In this document: positions 8,072 to 16,651 of the stretch, piece after piece | Layout: each line of letters begins with the position of its first letter | Position numbering within the stretch: position 1 is the first letter of the stretch | Source of the DNA: Rickettsia typhi | Lineage (GTDB): Bacteria > Pseudomonadota > Alphaproteobacteria > Rickettsiales > Deianiraeaceae | Length of the DNA stretch: 41,521 nt | Direction: 5' to 3' | Assembly (NCBI GenBank): GCA_945876965.1 | Contig: CAMCQG010000008.1 | Coordinates: forward strand, 1 to 41,521 | The notes under the pieces: model-generated | The model's database searches: none | Seen by the model: the letters and a program-made list of their open reading frames with translations, nothing else | Told to the model about the DNA's origin: nothing | Made by a program: the position numbers and the translations under genes

Positions 8072-9241
8072 ATGCATAATATGTTAGGCAATATAAAACA
8101 TAATTCCATTTGGAACAATACATATCAATATTTTTCTTTAAAAGAATTAAATAATAATATTTTGGCAGATATTTGTGTTGTTGGCTCTGGTATATCTGGT
8201 TTAACAACCGCATATTTATTGCAAAAAGCTGGTAAAAAAGTTGTTATTCTTGAATCTGGCAACTTAACATCAGGTGAAACCTCTAAAACTGGTGGACACC
8301 TACTTTGTGCCATTGACGGATTGCATGATATTATAAAAAATCATGGTATTAAAAATGCAAAATTGGCTGTTGAAAGTCATTTTTCGGCGATTAAATTGCT
8401 TGAAAAAATATCAAAAGATGAAAATATAGATTGTGATTTTGAGTACGGTAAATGTTTTTGGTGCGAAGGTGATAAAAGTATAGACGAAGATTTTTATAAC
8501 GAATTAAATGCAGCAAAAGAAATAGGTTTGAATGTAAAAGAAACCGAATCTGATTTTTTTAAAAAACTAGGTAAAGCAATGGTTTTCGAAAATCAGGCTA
8601 AAATAAATATTGGCAAATATATGGCTGGGCTTGTAAGGGTTTTTTTAGATCTTGGTGGTCAAATTTATGTAAACTCATCTGTTTTAAAGATTGATAATAG
8701 CGATAAAGTTTATGTATTTACCAAAGATGGAACCGTTGAGACCGAAAAGATAGTTATTGCAACAGGTAAGCCAATTTATGGTGCAGACAATTTAAGGCAA
8801 CAAATTTATCGAACTTTTGTTCTTGGATTTGCAGTAAAAGATAACTATTTTAACGATTTGATGTCTGATTTATCGAATTGTTCTCATTATTTTAAAACTG
8901 CAAACGATGGTAAACAAAATATTGCAATTATTGGCGGAAAAGATGAAGATATTGAAAAAGTTCATAATATGAATCAAAAATGGCAAGAAATTGAAGATTG
9001 GGCAAGGAAACATTTTATGGGCTTGGGAGATATTGTTTATAAGTGGTCTGGCAATGTTGTTAACACAGAAGATGGATTAGCTTTTATTGGCAAGTCTCTA
9101 ACACAAAATAACACTTTTATTATCACAGGAACCGCTGGAAACGGATTGACAAACGGTGTTGTTGGTAGCATTTTAATTAATGATTTAATTTTTGAAAGAG
9201 ATAATCCTTGGTTAGATGTTTATAAATTGGATAGAAATTAA
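8072..9241 (+). CDS. FAD-dependent oxidoreductase, DAO family
   Basis: About 389 aa from the ATG at 8072. The dinucleotide-binding motif is DICVVGSGISGLTTAYLLQ, followed by the acidic strand end VVILES and the SGETSKTGGHL segment common in glycine/D-amino-acid-oxidase-like flavoproteins. The C-terminal half has YKWSGNVVNTEDGLAFIG and ITGTAGNGLTNGVVGSILI, matching the FAD-contacting end of the family. The N-terminal segment before the motif matches the usual length only if translation starts at 8072 or 8081; the longer frame from 8024 adds an unlikely leader. The family oxidises amino acids, polyamine derivatives or related amines; the substrate is unknown. It lies 17 bp upstream of leuS and is probably co-transcribed with it. 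Confidence 0.85.
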   Translation: MHNMLGNIKHNSIWNNTYQYFSLKELNNNILADICVVGSGISGLTTAYLLQKAGKKVVILESGNLTSGETSKTGGHLLCAIDGLHDIIKNHGIKNAKLAVESHFSAIKLLEKISKDENIDCDFEYGKCFWCEGDKSIDEDFYNELNAAKEIGLNVKETESDFFKKLGKAMVFENQAKINIGKYMAGLVRVFLDLGGQIYVNSSVLKIDNSDKVYVFTKDGTVETEKIVIATGKPIYGADNLRQQIYRTFVLGFAVKDNYFNDLMSDLSNCSHYFKTANDGKQNIAIIGGKDEDIEKVHNMNQKWQEIEDWARKHFMGLGDIVYKWSGNVVNTEDGLAFIGKSLTQNNTFIITGTAGNGLTNGVVGSILINDLIFERDNPWLDVYKLDRN

Positions 9242-9258
9242 CTATAAAATATATTTTT

Positions 9259-12200
9259 ATGAAGCAAAAACAAGATTACAAATTTATTAATATTGAAAAA
9301 GAATGGCAACAGGAATGGAATTTGCAAAAATCATTTTTATTTGATAAAAATAGCGAAAAACAAAAATATTATGTGTTAGAAATGCTACCCTACCCTTCTG
9401 GTAATTTACATATGGGACATATTCGCAATTATACAATTGGTGATGTAATGGCTCGTTTCAAAAAAATGCAAGGCTTTAATGTTATACATCCAATGGGCTG
9501 GGATGCTTTTGGTTTGCCCGCAGAAAATGCAGCAATCGAAGGAGGAATTCATCCAGAAATTTGGACAAAAGAAAATATTGCAAGAATGAAAAAACAATTA
9601 CAAAAGGTTGGTTTTTCATATGATTGGTCTATGGAAATTGCAACTTGTGACCCAGATTATTATAAACACGAGCAGCAAATGTTTATCGATTTTTATAATA
9701 AAGGATTAATTTATCAAAAAGAAACCGAGGTTAATTGGGATCCGGTTGATAATACGGTTTTGGCGAATGAGCAAGTTGTTGATGGTAGAGGTTGGCGTAG
9801 TGGTGCCGTTGTGGAAAAACGAAAGCTAAAACAATGGTTTTTGAGGATATCTGATTATGCAGAAGAGTTACTTGAGGGCTTGAATGATTTACCTGATTGG
9901 CCAGAAAAAGTGCGATTAATGCAACAAAATTGGATTGGAAAATCAACCGGAGCTGAGATTTATTTTACGGAACTAAAATATGGTGAAAAAATAACAGTTT
10001 TTACAACTAGACCTGACACTATTTTTGGCGCTAGTTTTGTGGCAATTTCGCCAGATCACCCTTTGACACAAAAACTAGCATTAACAGATGAAAAAATAGC
10101 TAATTTTATTGTTGAATGTAAAAAAGGAGGCACATCGGAAGAGGAATTGGCAACAAAGGAAAAAATTGGAATAAATACAGGATTATTTGCTACTTTAAAA
10201 ACAGAACCAGAAATTAAAGTTCCAGTATTTATCGCTAATTTTGTTTTAATGGAATACGGAACAGGTGCAATTTTTGGCTGCCCAGCACACGACGAGCGAG
10301 ACTATGAGTTTGCAATAAAATATAATCTGCCAATAAAACAAGTAGTTTCAAAGGAAAAAGATGTTGTTGTTGAAACAGAAAATTTTGTTTTAAAATATTG
10401 CACAGAACAAAACAGACAAGATATAATAAATTTAGAAAGCGATCCAGAGGTTATTAAATATATAGATCCAGAATATAAAGCAAATGATATAGGTTTTGAT
10501 AAAGATTATGCTTTGTTTCAAAAATGGTTTCAAGAAATTGGAGTTACAATGATGATTGCTTATTTTAAAAATAAAGATGGATCGCTGGAATTTGCTGGTC
10601 GAGCTGGGGTTTTTAATTTTTATAATAAAAAAAGTGACAGGATCCCAGATAGCTGTGATATCAAACAAAAGCAACCATTTATCGCAGAAGTTGGCTATGC
10701 TTTACATACAAAATTTTGGGGCAAAGGATACGGCACTCAGTTATGTGAAGCTGTAATTGATAACGCCTTTAAGGTGCATAAAAATTTATTACAAATTGTT
10801 GGCGTAACAGACAAAAACAATATAGCATCACAAAAAATTCTTGAAAAAAGCGGTTTTGTTAGTTATGGATTACAAAAAACTGAAAAATTTGGCGAAGAGG
10901 TTTTTTATTGCCTAGAAAAATCAAATTTTAATGTAAAATCTAAAAATATACTTTTTACAGAAAATGGATATGCAATAAATTCTGGTTTTTTAAATGGTTT
11001 ATCAACCGAAGAAGCAAAAACAACAATGATAAAATATCTTGCAGAAGAAGGTTTAGGGGCAGAAAAAATAAATTATCGCCTGCGAGATTGGGGGGTTTCA
11101 AGGCAGCGTTATTGGGGTTGCCCTGTGCCTATGGTTTATTGTGAAAAATGTGGAATTGTGCCTGAAAAATCTGAGAATTTACCTATAAAATTACCGATGG
11201 ATGTTGAGTTTAAAGCAGCAGGTAATCCGCTTGATAAGCACCCTACTTTTGCCGATGCAAAATGTCCAAAATGCAACTCAAATGCAAAGCGAGAAACTGA
11301 TACACTTGATACATTTTTTGAGTCTTCGTGGTATTTTTTACGCTATGTATGCGCACAAGAAAAAACCGCATTTAATAAAGAGCATATCAACAAATTTTTA
11401 CCAGTTGATAACTATATTGGTGGCGTAGAACATGCTGTTATGCACTTGCTTTATGCTCGTTTTTTTGTAAAAGCTTTGCGAGATTGCGGGTATTTAAATT
11501 TTAACGAACCGTTTAAAGCGTTGCTAACCCAAGGAATGGTTTGCCACAGAGCATATCAAAACGAAGAAGGTAAATGGCTTTTCCCCCACGAAGTTGCAAA
11601 CGGAATTGAGGTTTCAACAGGTAAGCCAGCCAAAGATCATGGGGTTATAAAAATGAGTAAATCAAAAAAAAATGTTGTTGATCCGATTAATATTTTAGAT
11701 AAATACGGGGCAGATACCGCAAGGCTTTTTATGATGTCGGATACCCCGCCAGAGCGTGATTTGGAGTGGTCAACCGAGGTTGTAGAATCTGTGTTTAAAT
11801 ATATAAATAGATTGCATAAGTTGGTTCAAAAATTTGTAAATAATCCAAAAAATACAAATCCAAACGAAGATTTAACAGTTGCAACCCACAAAGCAATTCA
11901 AGATGTGACATTTGCGATTGAAAATTGGCAACTAAACAAAATGGTTTCTGGGATTCGTGAGTTTTCAAACACAATTGAGGAACATATCGACAAATCGGAT
12001 TGCGAATTTGCAATAAAAACCTTATGTCTTTTGATAAATCCTGTTATTCCTCATTTGGCAGAAGAATTATGGAGCACAATTGGTAATAAATCTTTGATTG
12101 CAAATGAAAAATGGCCAGAATTTGATATAAAAAAACTAGAAAAAGCAACAATCATAATTGCGGTGCAAATAAATGGGAAAATGCGTGCAAAAATTGTAAC

Positions 12201-12336
12201 AAACAAAGATGCAACAGAGGAATTTGTTAGAAAAATGGCATTAAGCGAAGACAATGTTGTTAATCATATAGGTAGCTTGCGGGTTGAAAAGGTTATTTTT
12301 GTGGCAAACAAAATTATTAACTTTATTGTAAAATAA
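9259..12336 (+). CDS. leuS: Leucine--tRNA ligase with a GNAT domain inserted in the editing domain
   Basis: The 1025-aa protein is a complete bacterial LeuRS of about 840 residues plus an extra domain of about 185 aa. LeuRS parts: HIGH box HMGH (51-54), CP1 editing domain with the Thr-rich TTRPDTIFG (249 on) and GCPAHDERDYEF containing the conserved editing Asp (345), the return to catalysis RLRDWGVSRQRYWGCP, the DTLDTFFESSWYF segment, KMSKS (798-802), and a C-terminal anticodon-binding domain. Between SKEKD (365-368) and LFTENGYAINSGFLNGL (565 on) lies a full GNAT acetyltransferase (about 370-555) described separately. The reading frame is open throughout and codon use looks the same across the joint. 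The enzyme charges tRNA-Leu; both catalytic and editing residues are present, so it should be functional. It is the only LeuRS in the window. Confidence 0.97.
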   Translation: MKQKQDYKFINIEKEWQQEWNLQKSFLFDKNSEKQKYYVLEMLPYPSGNLHMGHIRNYTIGDVMARFKKMQGFNVIHPMGWDAFGLPAENAAIEGGIHPEIWTKENIARMKKQLQKVGFSYDWSMEIATCDPDYYKHEQQMFIDFYNKGLIYQKETEVNWDPVDNTVLANEQVVDGRGWRSGAVVEKRKLKQWFLRISDYAEELLEGLNDLPDWPEKVRLMQQNWIGKSTGAEIYFTELKYGEKITVFTTRPDTIFGASFVAISPDHPLTQKLALTDEKIANFIVECKKGGTSEEELATKEKIGINTGLFATLKTEPEIKVPVFIANFVLMEYGTGAIFGCPAHDERDYEFAIKYNLPIKQVVSKEKDVVVETENFVLKYCTEQNRQDIINLESDPEVIKYIDPEYKANDIGFDKDYALFQKWFQEIGVTMMIAYFKNKDGSLEFAGRAGVFNFYNKKSDRIPDSCDIKQKQPFIAEVGYALHTKFWGKGYGTQLCEAVIDNAFKVHKNLLQIVGVTDKNNIASQKILEKSGFVSYGLQKTEKFGEEVFYCLEKSNFNVKSKNILFTENGYAINSGFLNGLSTEEAKTTMIKYLAEEGLGAEKINYRLRDWGVSRQRYWGCPVPMVYCEKCGIVPEKSENLPIKLPMDVEFKAAGNPLDKHPTFADAKCPKCNSNAKRETDTLDTFFESSWYFLRYVCAQEKTAFNKEHINKFLPVDNYIGGVEHAVMHLLYARFFVKALRDCGYLNFNEPFKALLTQGMVCHRAYQNEEGKWLFPHEVANGIEVSTGKPAKDHGVIKMSKSKKNVVDPINILDKYGADTARLFMMSDTPPERDLEWSTEVVESVFKYINRLHKLVQKFVNNPKNTNPNEDLTVATHKAIQDVTFAIENWQLNKMVSGIREFSNTIEEHIDKSDCEFAIKTLCLLINPVIPHLAEELWSTIGNKSLIANEKWPEFDIKKLEKATIIIAVQINGKMRAKIVTNKDATEEFVRKMALSEDNVVNHIGSLRVEKVIFVANKIINFIVK
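10366..10923 (+). other. GNAT (RimJ/RimL-type) acetyltransferase domain inside LeuRS
   Basis: Residues about 370-555 of leuS form an entire RimJ/RimL-like domain (Acetyltransf_3 type). In order: an N-terminal strand VETENFVLKYC, matching the ETERLxLR opening of the family; the helix LESDPEVIKYID; FIAEVGYAL (beta4); the acetyl-CoA pyrophosphate loop WGKGYGTQL (487-495); and the C-terminal helix with NNIASQKILEKSGF (520-533), ending in GEEVFYCLEK. All landmarks are in the expected order and spacing, with no stop or frameshift. It replaces a loop that is only about 20 residues in E. coli LeuRS. Confidence 0.9.
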
Positions 12337-12348
12337 TATAGAAAACAT

Positions 12349-13494
12349 TTAATAGGTAGACAATTTTTTGGCTAGACTATTGGTTAGGTTTATGCCTGTA
12401 TTTGTTGGTATAATTTTAGTTTCATCAAATTCTATTAAATTCATAGATTGATATTTTTGCAATAAATCCATATTTATATTTTTGAATAAATCTATATTTA
12501 ATCTATTTTTTATATCAACTATATCAATTCCGTCAACAATTCTTAATCCCATCATTAAAATTTCACAAATTTGTTCGTTTTGCGATATTTTTTGTTCAAT
12601 TTGTAACTCATCGCAATCAAGCCATTTTTGTGTTTTGTGCTGTGTCATTGTCTGTATCCTCTCTCCATTTTTATAAAAAATTCTGCCGTGTGCACCCGGC
12701 CCTACCCCTAAATAATCGTGAACTTGCCAATAAAGCATATTATGTTTTGATTTTTTATTATTTTTAGCAAAATTCGAAATCTCATACCGTTCAAAACCGT
12801 TTTGCTGCATAATATCTATTGTTTCAAAATACATTTCCTCGGATTGCTCTGGTTTTGCAATTGGCAAAGTACCTTTTATGTTTTGTGCAAAAAAATCTGT
12901 CCCTTTTTCGATTGTCAAACTATAAAGCGATAAATGGTTTCCTGCCATAGAAATTGCTTGTTTTAACTCATTTTTCCAATCATCAAGTTTGTGGTTATTG
13001 TGTCTGGCGTATATTAAATCAAAGCTAAATTCATCAAAAATTGAACCCGCAAGCTCAATTGCTTTTATTGCCTCTGTTGCGCTGTGTTTACGACCCAAAA
13101 ATTGCAAATCAGTGTCGTTTAACGCCTGAATTCCAACCGAAACCCTGTTTATTCCGGCTTGTTTAAAATCTTGCAATTTTTTATTTTCAACAGATGTTGG
13201 GTTTGCCTCCAAGGTTATTTCTATATTTTTGGCAATAACAAAATTATTGGCAATAAAATCTATTATTTTTTGCACACTTTTTGGGTGCATAAGGGATGGG
13301 GTGCCTCCGCCAAAATAAATCGATGCAACTTGTTTGTTTTGCAAAATTTTTGTCTTATAACCCGCAAGTTCAACCAAATATTTATCCACAATTGCATCTT
13401 CGTTTGTGTCGTCCTTTACAAAACTATTAAAATCGCAATAAGGGCAAAGAGCCAAGCAAAACGGATAATGTATGTAAATTCCTAGCGGTTGCAT
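12349..13494 (-). CDS. hemW: Radical SAM heme chaperone HemW
   Basis: A 381-aa radical SAM protein of the HemN/HemW family. The cluster motif is FCLALCPYCDF (Cys 13, 17, 20). Because the fourth cysteine of true HemN (CxxxCxxCxC) is replaced by Asp-Phe, HemW is the better call. Other landmarks: YFGGGTPSLM, the SAM-binding GINRVSVGIQALND and LGRKHSATEAI, FSFDLIYARHN, and LSLYSLTIEKGT. The C-terminal part has the winged-helix-like HemN_C segment. HemW binds heme and delivers it to respiratory proteins; it does not perform the oxidase reaction. It converges on leuS with a 12-bp gap and diverges from the ATPase gene. Confidence 0.93.
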   Translation of the reverse strand: MQPLGIYIHYPFCLALCPYCDFNSFVKDDTNEDAIVDKYLVELAGYKTKILQNKQVASIYFGGGTPSLMHPKSVQKIIDFIANNFVIAKNIEITLEANPTSVENKKLQDFKQAGINRVSVGIQALNDTDLQFLGRKHSATEAIKAIELAGSIFDEFSFDLIYARHNNHKLDDWKNELKQAISMAGNHLSLYSLTIEKGTDFFAQNIKGTLPIAKPEQSEEMYFETIDIMQQNGFERYEISNFAKNNKKSKHNMLYWQVHDYLGVGPGAHGRIFYKNGERIQTMTQHKTQKWLDCDELQIEQKISQNEQICEILMMGLRIVDGIDIVDIKNRLNIDLFKNINMDLLQKYQSMNLIEFDETKIIPTNTGINLTNSLAKKLSTY

Positions 13495-13565
13495 TTTGTT
13501 ATAAAAAAATATTGATTTTTAATAATATTACTGTATTTTAAATGCAAATATTAATATTTTTTAGA

Positions 13566-14513
13566 ATGCCAGAAAAACCAGACAAACATATTAATGATTT
13601 ACATATTCAAAATTTTGGCTGTTTTGAAGACATTAAAATATCTGGTTTAAAAAAAATAAATATAGTTTTTGGGGCAAATTCAACAGGCAAAACTTGGTTG
13701 CTTAGAGCCGTTGATTTGTTGGCGCATAATAATCAAGAGCAAGAAACAATAAACAATACTTTATGTACAATTATTGAAAATTTATTACCTAAGCGATTTA
13801 GTTGGGGCCAATTAGATAAACTTCTAATAACAGCATTTAACAATGTTTTTATTAACGATAAAATAACGATAAGACCAGATTTAATGAGACAGCATTTTGC
13901 AGATATAAACAATGGAATTAAACAAAATATTATGTTTGGCAAAGCTATACAATATGTTGGTGGAGAAAAAGAATGGCAAGAACTAAGCTATTATATTGGC
14001 AAAACAATTAACGAGAAAACTTTGATTGAAAAAGAAATTTTTAACAATATTATAAAAAAATTTGAACCAAATGCAACACACATTAGGGGTAGCGAAGCTG
14101 AATTGATGAATGTTTTTTTTGGAGATGAAAATTTTAAACCTTTTGGTTGGTTTGGATACGGACTAAAAAGATCTGTTATATCGGGTTTTTTATGTGCCGT
14201 AAACAAAGATAATGTTCTTGGTATTGATGAAGCAGAAAATGGTTTGCATTTTGATGCACATAAAACCGTAATAAAATCAACGATTAATGCTTCTATAAAA
14301 TACAATACTCAGCTTTTTATAACAACCCACTCTCGTGAATACGCTAAAAACTTTTTAGCAGAAATTGAAAAACAAGAATTACAAAATAATTTTAGTTTTA
14401 TAAATTTATTTGACAAGGATAACAAAAAATGTGCATCTGTGTTGAATTTTGATGATTTGCAAAAAGAATTAGATGGCTATGCAAGCCCTTTGGATCCAAG
14501 CAGAATGATTTAG
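13566..14513 (+). CDS. ABC-type AAA ATPase (AAA_15/AAA_21, OLD/AriA-like)
   Basis: About 315 aa from the ATG at 13566, which starts just before the usual LHIQNFGCFEDIKI strand; an in-frame ATG at 13542 adds eight residues. Walker A is GANSTGKT (36-43). The Walker B/D-loop segment is VLGIDEAENGLH, and the switch His is in LFITTHSREY. There is no long coiled coil like SMC or RecF and no membrane partner, so it is an OLD-type sensor ATPase rather than a transporter. A Toprim-like gene follows after 10 bp. In OLD, Gabija and PARIS systems such ATPases control a Toprim nuclease or toxin-like effector during phage infection. Partner and motifs support a defence or conflict role by inference. Confidence 0.82.
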   Translation: MPEKPDKHINDLHIQNFGCFEDIKISGLKKINIVFGANSTGKTWLLRAVDLLAHNNQEQETINNTLCTIIENLLPKRFSWGQLDKLLITAFNNVFINDKITIRPDLMRQHFADINNGIKQNIMFGKAIQYVGGEKEWQELSYYIGKTINEKTLIEKEIFNNIIKKFEPNATHIRGSEAELMNVFFGDENFKPFGWFGYGLKRSVISGFLCAVNKDNVLGIDEAENGLHFDAHKTVIKSTINASIKYNTQLFITTHSREYAKNFLAEIEKQELQNNFSFINLFDKDNKKCASVLNFDDLQKELDGYASPLDPSRMI

Positions 14514-14523
14514 CTGGATTTAT

Positions 14524-15126
14524 ATGGCTATTAGTGTTTTTGTTGAAGGTGTTAGTGATTTAAGATTTTTTCATAATTTATTTGAAGTTTCTGAAAAATT
14601 TAATAAAGACGGTTTTACTATTTGTGATGCAACATTTAATCTGGGTGGCTCAAAAGAACAAGTTTTTCGTAAATGTAATAACATATTAGAAAAACATCAA
14701 AAAGCATTTGCTATTGTGGATGCAGATTTTGATAACAATCAAGAGCTGGAAAGGTTGGGCTTAAATGGATTAAAAAACACTAAAACATATTGCGATGGTA
14801 TTAAAAACAGCAATACTAATAATTTTGATTATTTTATAATAGAAAATATTTTAGAAGATTTGGCGGTTTCTGAAATTTTAACTAATAAAGCTTTTAATTT
14901 TGATTGCCTACCTAAACTTATAGAATTATACAACTGTTCGGGTGCAGATTCTTCAAAATCGACTAAAGGTTTGGCTGTTTGTTATGCTAGCTTTTGCAAT
15001 GATTATGATGGGCACAACGATTTTTTTGCAAACGATAGGCTTATTAAAAAAATCTTAAATAACGAAAAATGTAAAAACATTAAACAACAAATAGAAACAA
15101 AATTAAATACACTCAAAGGTTTATGA
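14524..15126 (+). CDS. Toprim-like DUF3226/DUF4435-type protein, partner of the ATPase
   Basis: A 200-aa protein that opens with SVFVEGVSDLRFFHNLF, giving the Toprim-type conserved Glu (E8) and Asp (D12), followed by FAIVDADFDNN with the DxD pair (D66, D68). This arrangement is that of small Toprim-like proteins in ATPase pairs such as PARIS AriB and DUF3226 proteins. The C-terminal half, with SSKSTKGLAVCYASF and CNDYDGHNDFF, is less conserved. It starts 10 bp after the ATPase stop and its own stop overlaps the converging phosphomutase stop by 6 bp. Metal-dependent nuclease activity is expected of a Toprim fold but not shown. The exact Pfam family is uncertain without a profile search. Confidence 0.7.
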   Translation: MAISVFVEGVSDLRFFHNLFEVSEKFNKDGFTICDATFNLGGSKEQVFRKCNNILEKHQKAFAIVDADFDNNQELERLGLNGLKNTKTYCDGIKNSNTNNFDYFIIENILEDLAVSEILTNKAFNFDCLPKLIELYNCSGADSSKSTKGLAVCYASFCNDYDGHNDFFANDRLIKKILNNEKCKNIKQQIETKLNTLKGL

Positions 15127-16608
15127 TATTTTCATAACACCATCGCTTGCCTGAATCAAATATTTATTAATCTCGGCAAGCATTTTTTCTCGCCCAGTTT
15201 CATCAACGCCTTCACATTTAATTGTTAAAGCATCGCTGGTTTGCGAAGCCCTAATAAGCCACCAACCCTGCTTACGATTAACTCTCAATCCATCGATATC
15301 CAAAACATCAGCATTTTCATCTTTTAATATTTTTGCCAAATTTTCAATAACTTTATTTTTTTGTCCAACCTCGGTTTTAATTTTAATTTCTTCCATTGTC
15401 CAGCCAAAAGGCACCGTGTCATTTAGTTGTGATAAAGTTTTGTCTGATCTAGACAATAAATCAAGCAAACGCAACGCAGAATAAACGCCATCATCAAAAC
15501 CATAAAATTTTTCTTTCCAATAAAAATGCCCAGATGTTTCACCTGCTAACAATGCGTCAATTTCTTTCATTTTATTCTTAATACAAGAATGTCCAGTTTT
15601 ATACATAACAGGATTTCCGCCAACTTTTCTAATTTCTTCCATTGCTAAATTGCTAGATTTCACCTCCATAATAACCTTAGCACCGGGGTTGCGAGAAACA
15701 ACATCTCTTGCAAATAAAACAAGTAATCTATCATTTTCTATAATTCTGCCTGTGCCATCAACTGCCGTCATTCTATCGGCATCTCCATCAAATGCAATTC
15801 CAAAATCAGCATTATTCTGGGTAACACTTTTTTGCAAATCAACCAAATTTGCCGACACAGATGGATCAGCTTCGTGGTTTGGAAAATTACCATCTATGTC
15901 TCCAAACAAAACTACATGCTCTCCTGGTAATTCTTTTATTACATCTTTAATTATAATGCACCCTGCCCCATTGCCACAATCCCACACAACTTTAAGACTT
16001 TTTGGACTCGGAACATCTCGTAAAATTCTTTTAATATAATCATTTTTAACATCAATCTCCGCAATGCTGCCATTTTCTTTAAATTGATAAAAATCTCCTC
16101 TTGCCATAATATCTCCAAGTGATTGAATTTCTTCGGCAAAAAATGGTTCGTTATTTCGCATAGCAATTTTAAAACCATTATCACTAGCCGGATTATGAGA
16201 CGCGGTAATCATTATACTCGCATCAACGCCAAGCTCTATATTAGCATATGCAATCATTGGCGTGGTGCACATTCCAATAGAAACAACATCTATTCCGCTA
16301 TCAAGCAAGGCTTTTTTTAATTCTTTAAATAACTCTGGCGATGACAACCTTCCATCAAAACCAACCACAACCCTTTTATCTCCTGTACCATATTTTCTAT
16401 AAATTGCGGTTGCAACAGCTCTTCCAATAAAATATGCATCTTCGATAAACAAATCTTTACCAATAGTCCCTCTAATATCATATGATTTTAAAGAATTTGT
16501 ATTTATTTTGTGGATATTTTTATTAAGCTCTTTTTTTGTCATAAAATAGATTACTAATATAGGTATAAAAATAGATAGATATGATAGTAATATAAGCTTT
16601 TTTTTCAT
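15121..16608 (-). CDS. Phosphomannomutase/phosphoglucomutase
   Basis: A 495-aa alpha-D-phosphohexomutase of the AlgC type, converting mannose-6-P/mannose-1-P or glucose-6-P/glucose-1-P for surface polysaccharide or LPS. Landmarks: SYDIRGTIG, the phosphoserine loop ITASHNP (S137), the metal loop DGDADR (274-279), the sugar loop GETSGH (356-361), and the phosphate-binding RASQTSDALTIKCEG. Length without the first 22 residues is 473, close to AlgC. Those residues (MKKKLILLSYLSIFIPILVIYF) look like a membrane anchor; a second ATG (16542) starts a normal cytosolic enzyme. The start cannot be decided from a ribosome-binding site because none is visible. Likely works with the glycosyltransferase at 30.5 kb in envelope synthesis. 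Confidence 0.92.
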   Translation of the reverse strand: MKKKLILLSYLSIFIPILVIYFMTKKELNKNIHKINTNSLKSYDIRGTIGKDLFIEDAYFIGRAVATAIYRKYGTGDKRVVVGFDGRLSSPELFKELKKALLDSGIDVVSIGMCTTPMIAYANIELGVDASIMITASHNPASDNGFKIAMRNNEPFFAEEIQSLGDIMARGDFYQFKENGSIAEIDVKNDYIKRILRDVPSPKSLKVVWDCGNGAGCIIIKDVIKELPGEHVVLFGDIDGNFPNHEADPSVSANLVDLQKSVTQNNADFGIAFDGDADRMTAVDGTGRIIENDRLLVLFARDVVSRNPGAKVIMEVKSSNLAMEEIRKVGGNPVMYKTGHSCIKNKMKEIDALLAGETSGHFYWKEKFYGFDDGVYSALRLLDLLSRSDKTLSQLNDTVPFGWTMEEIKIKTEVGQKNKVIENLAKILKDENADVLDIDGLRVNRKQGWWLIRASQTSDALTIKCEGVDETGREKMLAEINKYLIQASDGVMKIS

Positions 16609-16651
16609 TTATTAAATAAATACAACATCATAAAAAATAATATATAAACTA

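Noticed and set aside
10366-10923. GNAT domain as a separate gene or assembly chimera
   Set aside because: No start or stop separates it, the frame is kept at both edges, codon use is uniform, and LeuRS resumes at the exact homologous point. An assembly chimera would rarely do all of this; reads would settle it.
12349-13494. Oxygen-independent coproporphyrinogen oxidase HemN
   Set aside because: The cluster motif lacks the fourth Cys (CPYCDF rather than CxxCxC), which marks HemW.
13566-14513. ABC transporter ATPase
   Set aside because: No permease nearby, no LSGGQ-type signature placed as in transporters, and the partner is Toprim-like.
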